NCBI GenBank assembly: GCA_018340805.1
Contig: JACMZG010000008.1
Location: 56,667,622-56,731,621, forward strand
Direction: 5' to 3'
Source of the DNA: Microvelia longipes
Taxonomy: Eukaryota > Arthropoda > Insecta > Hemiptera > Veliidae
Length of the DNA: 64,000 nucleotides
A model generated the notes under the pieces. It was given only the letters and a program-made list of their open reading frames with translations. It made no database searches and had not been told where the DNA came from. Made by a program: the position numbers and the translations under genes. Every line of letters begins with the position of its first letter. The first letter of the stretch is position 1. Of the stretch, positions 57,100-64,000 are shown piece after piece.

Positions 57100-57335
57100 T
57101 TAAAAAGTCGGGTACGGGGTGTCTCGGAACTTTTCCTCATCACATCGGATTCGCTACGCTCATCCTCCCTAGTAAATACATCCGTTTCATTCCCAGAGGT
57201 CACCCATCCAGGCACTAAACAAGCTCTATGCTCCTTAACTTTTATGATATGGTGACATCCCGGTTATGGATTTTATGCAAACACAATAATTTTCCTATTT
57301 ACCTACGGTATAAATTAGGAAGAATAAAAATGCTT
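57100..57335 (-). repeat. 5S-rRNA-derived dispersed repeat, second copy
   Basis: On the minus strand, TTAAGGAGCATAGAGC...AGTGCCTGGATGGGTGACC aligns with the 5S internal promoter without a gap. On one side is the tail agcgtagcgaatccgatgtg..aaaagttccgaga; on the other ccgggatgtcacc and tttataccgtaggtaa. Layout as at 25600-25870. Confidence 0.6.
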
Positions 57336-58060
57336 AAATTCGTTTATTCTAAAAGTAATTTGAACTTTTTTGAAAGTAGACATTACTGACACGAGTAAAA
57401 AATAGTCCAGATCGTATGTCTGTTCAAAACGGTATGATACATTAAAAGTGTAATATGCCAATAATTAGGTAAACATTTCTTATTCCAAAGCGTTGTAATT
57501 ACCTTTTTAAAATTAAAAGGTTCATAAAACATTTGGGAAAAGTTGAATTGGTACAACCCAGAGAGGTATGACCTTGGAGTTTAGTATTAGTAGTAGTTCT
57601 AGTACTTGTACATGTAAGTATTACATGTGACGTCACTGAAAAATGTGCGCCGTTTGTGAGGTTATAAATATGGGCTCTTATAGTGGTTGCAAAGAGGTGG
57701 GAAATCTTCCTCCAGGGAGGCCCGATTGGGGGTAAGTACCGATATGGCACCTTACGAAAACTTTCATAAGGTGATTTTTTGTCGTATATAACCTTTATAT
57801 AACCTTTTTTATCGTATATAGCCTTTTTTTGTCGTAATAACCTTTTTTCGGTGAAAACTTTCCGATGCATTGTGATAATAAAATAAATAAATGGTTTATT
57901 CATACTATTAAAAAAAATTGTTGAGCAGAATAATATAATAAAAAGTGTAAAATAGGATGGACTCTAAGTGATCTTAGTTTTTCCGTCCATCCTTGATAAC
58001 GGTTACCTGGACATTATAATTCTTACAAGCAGGATCCTTAAGGGATATGAGCATGCATTT
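57336..58060. other. Non-coding stretch with a short tandem repeat
   Basis: A ~16-bp unit (tgtcgtatataacctt) is repeated about four times at 57778-57852. Otherwise nothing is recognised. Confidence 0.45.
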
Positions 58061-58600
58061 TTACGACAGAAAAATAGTTAATAATTATTTTGAATTGTCT
58101 CCAGAAATTCAGACTTTATGAGCTGAATTCTAAAATTATGCTTATGACCGATCACCATTCCTTAACCTTTATTCAAACTTGCAAAGTGACTCATTCTCAA
58201 ATATCTCGCTGGATCCTTTTCCTGCATAAATTCAACTTGGATTTTATGCATAATATTCTAGCACATATATATTGATACCGAATATGTTATCACTATCCCT
58301 TTCTCTAGGTACCTTTATCGAGCAGGAATTTCAACGTTTAAAAGAAAGACAACAAGAAGATGAAATTATAAATAAAATTCGATATATAAACCCATGTGAA
58401 TTAGTATGTTACGGAGGACGATATTTTGCATTATTACCATAATAATCAATAGAATGAGTGGCATCCTGTTACTCCCTTAATTGAAGCGTGTCATCAAGTA
58501 TATAGTCATATAAGCACTCGCAAGTGTTATAAAATGCTATCTAAAACATTTTTTTGCCAAGAATATGTATCGGTGTACCAAATAGAAACGTTTTTTTTGG
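58060..58600 (+). pseudogene. Gypsy pol fragment: RNase H end and integrase start
   Basis: The frame at 58090-58275 contains LMTDHHSLTFIQTCK and ISRWILFLHKF, the C-terminal strands of gypsy RNase H. Downstream, in other frames, EQEFQRLKERQQEDE and a degenerate H..H..C integrase finger (IEACHQVYSHIS) appear. Stops are frequent. It ends where the satellite starts. Confidence 0.7.
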
Positions 58601-60379
58601 ACCTCAAAAAGAGGGTTGAGAAGATAAAAAGTTTAAAAATGGCGAAATTGAGCGAAATAGAGCGAAAAAATAGCATTTTGAGGGCACTTTTATTCGTTTT
58701 TGCCACATTGTTCAGCAATTAGGTAACGGAGCGTATATTAACTGTACTCTGCTTAAAGATAAGACTGTCCTAAAAAATTTGATACCAATAACATTACATA
58801 GTCCTTTTAGATAAGACAGTTATGACCTTTTAAAGTAGTCGAAAGTCTGCGAAAAACGTCATTTTTAGGGTGTTTTTACACGTTTTACGCTTTTGCTCCT
58901 AAACTAGGTAACGGAGAGAACACTGACTATGCTCCACTTAAACCCTAAATTCTACTGAAAAGTTTAATACCAATTACATTAAATAGTCCTTTTAGATAAG
59001 GTACTTTTTTGCCCTCAGAAACCCCCGAAAATACGCTAAAACGAAGCAAAGTCGAAAAAAATTATGGTGTCTTGGCACGTATTACTCCACTGCTCCCAAA
59101 CTAGATAACGGAGCGGATATTGACAGTCCTCGGGTTAAACAGTAAACTTCACTAAACAATTTGGTACCAATTACATCAAATAGTCCTTTTAGAAAAGGCA
59201 CTTATAGCTCTCTGAAAATCACAAAGATAAACAAAACATTTTTTTTAAGTTTCTCGACATTTTACTCTATATCTCCTAAACTAAGTTACGGAGAGAACAT
59301 TGACTATGCTGCGCTTAAACACTAGACTATACTGAAAAATTTAATACCAATTATATCAAATAGTCCTTTTAGATAAGGCACTTATGGCCTTCTAAAAAAC
59401 CCGGGAATAAGCGAAAATTAAGCAAAATCTAAGAAAATCATGGTGTCTTGGCACGTCATACTCCAATGCTCCTAAACTAGGTAACGGAGAGGGTATTGAC
59501 TATGCTTGGCCTAAACAATAGACTTCACTGAACAATTTAGTACCAATTAAATTAAATAGTCCTTTTAGATTAGGCACTTATAGGCCTCAGAAAAAACCGG
59601 AATATTTACGAAAATTACGTTTTCTATTGTGGTTGTTAAAATTTTATTCTATATCTCCCAAACTGGGTAACGGAGCGAAAATTAACTATGCTTCGCTTAA
59701 ACACTAGACTTCTACTAATAACAATTAATAGTCCTTTTAGATAAGGCACTTATTGCTCTAAGAAAATCTCGAAAATTTTGTGAATTGAATATTTACAAGC
59801 CGCTGAAAGATGGATTCCGTGCAATACACAACTGTATTTCATACGTAGTCTAACTAAAAAACTGCAGGCGCACGCAAAATCTATAAACTATAAATATTGA
59901 ATCCAATGAATTTATAAGTTGTTTATTTTTTATATTTTTATAACATAGTGTATTCAATACAACCCAACTCTGCGTGATATGTGTTACTATAATTAAACTT
60001 TTACAGTCTACGATGAAACAGACTGCCAGCATTTTGTTACAATCTAGAAGTGACATATAAATCTTATTTATAATAAATTATAAAATAATTGTTAAAATTA
60101 AACTCTTAGTATACTACTTAAAACTGTTACTACACTTAACCTTTATTAAATTTTAATACTTAATTGCGGAAATTATTTTTAATTAAATAATTAATGGTTC
60201 TTAAATAATTCTTAAAATAACAGTAATGAGGATAGTTATAATTATAATAGCTTCTAAAACTACAAAAACCAACCTTTTAAACAATTATTCATTAGGAATA
60301 TAAAATTAATTATATAAAAATTATAACCGTGTTGTTGGTTAGTATATTAAATAATAAATATTAAATTAAATAAATATAA

Positions 60380-60455
<76 letters not shown>

Positions 60456-61012
60456 CCCTAAAGTAGGTAACAGGGAGAGCATAAAATATGTTGCATTTAC
60501 ACAGTTGACAGTATAGTAAAATTTATTACTAATTAAATTATTTAGACTTTTTAGATAAGGGTCTAATAGCAATCAGATAATAATAAGTAATAACAGTAAA
60601 TAAGAAATTTTATGATATGTTAACAGTTTGTATAAACATTACCTAACAGTTTCTAAATTAGGTAACAGAGACAACAATAACTAAGCTTCATTTACACATA
60701 GGTCTTTATAGAATAATGTATTACCAATTAAAATTTGTTGTTCTTTTTGATAAGATACTGTTAGCGATCAGATAATTATAAGTAATTACAAAAATTAGAA
60801 ATTTGATGACTTTTAAGCTGTTTATATATATATTACCTAACAGCATCTAAATAAGGAAACGAAGAGAACAATAACTATACTTCATTTACACATAGGACTG
60901 TATAGAATAATGTACTACCAATTAAATATTTTAGTCCTTTAAGATAAGGGACTGATAGCGATCAGATAATTATAAGTAATTACAAAATTAGAAATTTGAG
61001 GGCTTTTAAGCT

Positions 61013-61086
<74 letters not shown>

Positions 61087-61530
61087 TTAACAGCATCTAA
61101 ATTAGGTTACGGAGAGAACAATAACTATGCTTCATTTACACACAGGACTGTATAGAAATAATTTATTCCCAATTAAAATTTGTTGTTCTTTTTGATAAGA
61201 TACTGTTAGCGTTCAGATAATCATAAGTAATTACAAAAATTAGAAATTTTATGATTTTTAAGCTGTTTATATATATATATATATATATATTACCTAACAG
61301 CATCTAAATTAGGTAACGGAGAGAACAATAACTATGCTTTATTTACACATAGGACTGTATAGGGTAATTTATTAGCAATTATATATTTTAGTCCTTTAAG
61401 ATAAAGGGACTGATAGCGATCAGAATAATTATAAGTAATTTACAAAAATTAGAAATTTGATGACTTTTAAGCTGTTTATATATATATTACCTAACAGCTT
61501 CTAAATTAGGTAACGGAGAGAACAATAACT
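58600..61530. repeat. ~190-bp satellite, two blocks of about six units
   Basis: A unit marked by aaactaggtaacggagagaa recurs near 58718, 58905, 59098, 59279, 59474 and 59660, and as aaattaggtaacggagagaa near 60457, 60655, 60850, 61100, 61305 and 61503. Spacing is 181-205 bp except one 250-bp step caused by (TA)n expansion. The two blocks are distinct subfamilies, the second carrying TA tracts in every unit. A block of other sequence (59790-60440) separates them, and an LTR interrupts the right end. Confidence 0.88.
59790..60440. other. Interruption between the two satellite blocks
   Basis: Its first ~100 bp resembles the repeat at 1086-1190. The remainder is very AT-rich, ending in a (TA)n tract at 60385-60450. 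No gene. Confidence 0.55.
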
Positions 61531-61609
61531 ATGCCTTATTTACACATAGGACGACTCTTATCAACGTCAGTGCGACATCGCACGACTCTTATCAACGTCA
61601 GTGCTACTC

Positions 61610-62434
61610 TTAACCGTGGGGCTTTGGGTGAACTCACACCGGATGGCCGGTCCGGAACCCCACAGAAAAAGAGGATTCCTTTGACTAGGAATCCTGGCCT
61701 TATTAAGTCTGAAGGATATCAGGGTGTTAATCAGAAAACATAAGTAGCATTCAGAGTTTCTACGTTTATTGTTAAAACTAAGTTGACATATATATTAGTA
61801 TAATAGTATCTGGTATGCTTAACAGGTCTAGGTAAGATCAGTCAGTTTATAAGTTAATTAACTACTATGCACATACAAACAATAAATTCTCTACTATAGG
61901 ACAAAGTATTAATTACAGGTCGCTGCGACGATAATAGTGAGGAGCATCTCAACTCTTATACAAATCTCAAACTAATCCTTACAGATTGATTACTAAATCA
62001 TTACTACTTAATTACTACTTTATGACTCTTTGACTTCTGTACCACGATTTGACTCAAGAGCTAGCTTAAATAGCCAAGGGTGGTAACCCCTTCTAGAAAA
62101 CTAATCCTATTGGAACGTGCGCTCATTGAAGCATAGTCTAAATGGACATGTTTAAATTCACGGGTTTCACTCACACTCATATCACACTGACTATACTTGC
62201 TCCATTTCATTTACTTAGGCTTGAAGTCTAAGAGAACAATGCTATTCACTAGGAAAACATACTGTGGATGTTATCCTTGTGTTACCCTTGAGATTGTTGT
62301 CTCCGACCAACACCTCTTCACCGGATGGATCTCTCATCTTTTGAATATAAAATGTTGTGTTACAAGAATACGCACGCAGAAAGCGTAAAAATCATTAATA
62401 CACTGTAAAGCTTAACCAATGCCCGTGTTGTTCC
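61610..62434 (-). repeat. LTR related to the errantivirus-like element, reverse orientation
   Basis: It aligns along its whole length with the LTR at 7226-8197 but is diverged and has a single copy of the ~141-bp unit. The end TTAACCGTGGGGC matches the other LTR's ending. No primer site follows it, but a purine tract AATGAGGGGA precedes it on the minus strand. It may therefore be a 3' LTR or a solo LTR. It sits within the satellite edge. Confidence 0.75.
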
Positions 62435-62990
62435 CCTCATTCGTTTACAAAAGGAGAGTGTGGAACCAATTTTTATACTGGTGATCCTCTGTCTGACCTA
62501 TAGGAGGACTCAGAACCAGATTGGATTTCCATATGGGCTCAGTGCCTTCTCAAAATTACATGTGGGATAATCAATGTCATGATGACCATACTAGATTTCA
62601 AGAGGATAGACAGAAGAAGGCCTGAATCTAAGAGCAGGCTTAGAAAAATACGTTGTATTGCCACTTCATAATAAAGATACAACTGTCCAATGGAATATGC
62701 CAGGTCTCTGGAGTGACGCGGTTTAGTCTTGACTACTTCTATATAGAACAGAGCCATTTGAACCCATCGGTGCTGCATTGACAAAACACTAGGTTCTACA
62801 TACATAGAGCTGATGTTCCTGGTTAGAAACTCACCAAAAGCAGTTCTAACTATAAAACACGTTCTGAGGCAGTAGCCATGACTTCCTCGCAATCGCGTTT
62901 ACCGGTGTTCCAGTTAGATTCCGGAATTCCGCTTCATGTAGGAGTGGACCAGTGTATACAGAATTCTGACTAAAGTTGTGCAGGCCTACC
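62435..62990 (-). other. Unassigned sequence upstream of the reverse LTR
   Basis: An open frame at 62892-62539 (117 residues) has no motif I recognise. It could be the tail of a retroelement internal region, as its place beside an LTR suggests, or chance. Confidence 0.3.
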
Positions 62991-62995
62991 CCCCT

Positions 62996-64000
62996 CATCG
63001 AAGATTGTCAAGGAACCTCAATTTATATTCCAAGGCTTTCTTGCGCCGTTCCATGATATCCGATATATCGTACACCCGCGCGGATAGGGTTACATCTCAA
63101 AACATAGTTTTGAGAAAATCGAGTTTAAAAGTTTTCACTTTTTTTTAACCGCGATTCTTGACAACTACTTTCGAATTTTTCTGAAAACAAAACTGGTAAT
63201 TTTTCTACTTTTTAGTAGCTTAACATGAACATTTAATAAAAATAATCAAACTACTAACTGTATCAAATTTGAAACAAAACATAATTTTTATGATATGTAA
63301 CACTTGTACTAATAATTTTGTTTTTTGGATATAGTTACATCTATAAATTATTACGAAAAAATGGTATTAAATATTTGGAGTACATAATTATTCATGATAT
63401 AGTTACATCTATAATTATTACGCATATGGGCTTTACGTTTTTCTACATACTTATTCCCCTGGATATGGTTACATCTTTCAATAAATCAAGAAGTAACCAT
63501 ATTTTACTAATCAATTTTTTCATGATATAGTCACATTTATAAATATAACGCAAAAGGCTTTATTTTGGGTAGATACTTTTTCATGTGATATGGCTACATC
63601 TATAAAATGTCACATAGAAATCTTAATATTTAGCAAACCTTGAGCATGGATAAAGTTACATCATTAAATATAACATAATATAACACTCTCCAAGCGCGCG
63701 ACCCTCTCCACTCCAATAATTGGATAACGAAATATCTGCTCTCAAGCGGCGAAAAATGGAGTTATTCGTTATAACGACTCGGGGATGGATAGAGAATTTT
63801 TTTCTGCATCAAACTGTGTACTTAAACTTAAAATCGCCAAAAATCGAGATATAAACCCTATCCGCGCGGGGTGTGCCGATATGATGCCTCCATCTAGCTT
63901 GGTGTTAGAAGCGAGATTATGCCAAGGTCTTCCGAATACTGGGACGTCTTTAACACCAGCAAGATCATTCGGCAAATATCGACGACAAGTCGCACTGAAA
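62996..64000 (-). pseudogene. Unrecognised reading frame, apparently split by a TIR element
   Basis: From the right edge the minus strand is open to about 63880 (with RRYLPNDLAGVKDVPVFGRP and ASNTKLDGGIISA). Beyond the inserted element, a frame from about 63062 reads DIMERRKKALEYKLRFLDNL and ends in TGA near 62996. Codon flow on both sides suggests one protein end. I do not recognise it; it may be a host exon or part of a retroelement. Confidence 0.35.
63062..63880. mobile_element. TIR element with internal tandem repeats
   Basis: CGCGCGGATAGGGTT at about 63078 is mirrored by its reverse complement near 63853-63870, with similarity continuing through ATATCTCRA. Inside, a unit with gatatagttacatctataa is repeated about six times between 63330 and 63670. 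No transposase frame and no clear target duplication. Confidence 0.6.

Overview
The window looks like repeat-rich genomic DNA of an arthropod, most likely an insect. It is strongly AT-rich, genes are split by long introns, and the mobile elements are typical of insects: Copia with half-tRNA-iMet priming, an errantivirus-like gypsy element with an env remnant, CsRn1-like gypsy, Jockey, CR1-like and I-type LINEs, Penelope, hAT and MITEs. I cannot name the species.

One host gene dominates. On the minus strand, eight exons between 52797 and 18245 join in frame into a 572-residue acyl-CoA synthetase of the 4-coumarate:CoA ligase/luciferase-like ANL family, possibly related to Drosophila pudgy. All core ANL motifs are present and the exon phases agree at every junction. 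Six of the seven introns use GT-AG; intron 3 has a GC-AG donor. The introns hold most of the window's transposons.

Region by region: 1-1090 is a Copia 3' fragment; 1375-3345 a giant inverted repeat (foldback); 3505-5571 a 5'-retaining LINE cut off inside its reverse transcriptase; 7226-14561 an errantivirus-like LTR element with two ~970-bp LTRs, a tRNA-Ser primer site and an env remnant but no recognisable gag-pol; 15455-16400 an internally deleted Copia. From 18245 the host gene begins: intron 6 holds a TA-flanked MITE and a diverged tandem array, intron 5 a Jockey-like LINE fragment and a Penelope element, intron 4 a 4.2-kb Copia with two LTRs identical by eye plus a 5S-rRNA-derived repeat. 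The 17.7-kb intron 2 holds a CR1-like LINE, an I-type LINE with a second LINE inside it, a hAT element with another TIR transposon inside it, a MITE and a gypsy gag region with a Jockey LINE inside it. Intron 1 holds an array built on a GCGAGCGAAGCGAGC core.

Upstream of the first coding exon (52800-64000) are a tRNA-like SINE head, a LINE carrying ORF1 only with perfect 14-bp target duplications, another 5S-derived repeat, a gypsy pol fragment, a ~190-bp satellite in two blocks, a reverse-oriented LTR related to the one at 7226-14561, and an open frame running in from the right edge that a TIR element appears to interrupt.

Most promising for follow-up: the TIR element at 43257-45017 (internal 80-bp repeats carrying the TIR motif in both orientations and a small spliced ORF), the ORF1-only LINE, the foldback, and the 5S-derived repeat. 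Boundaries were read by eye; dispersed-repeat limits are approximate.
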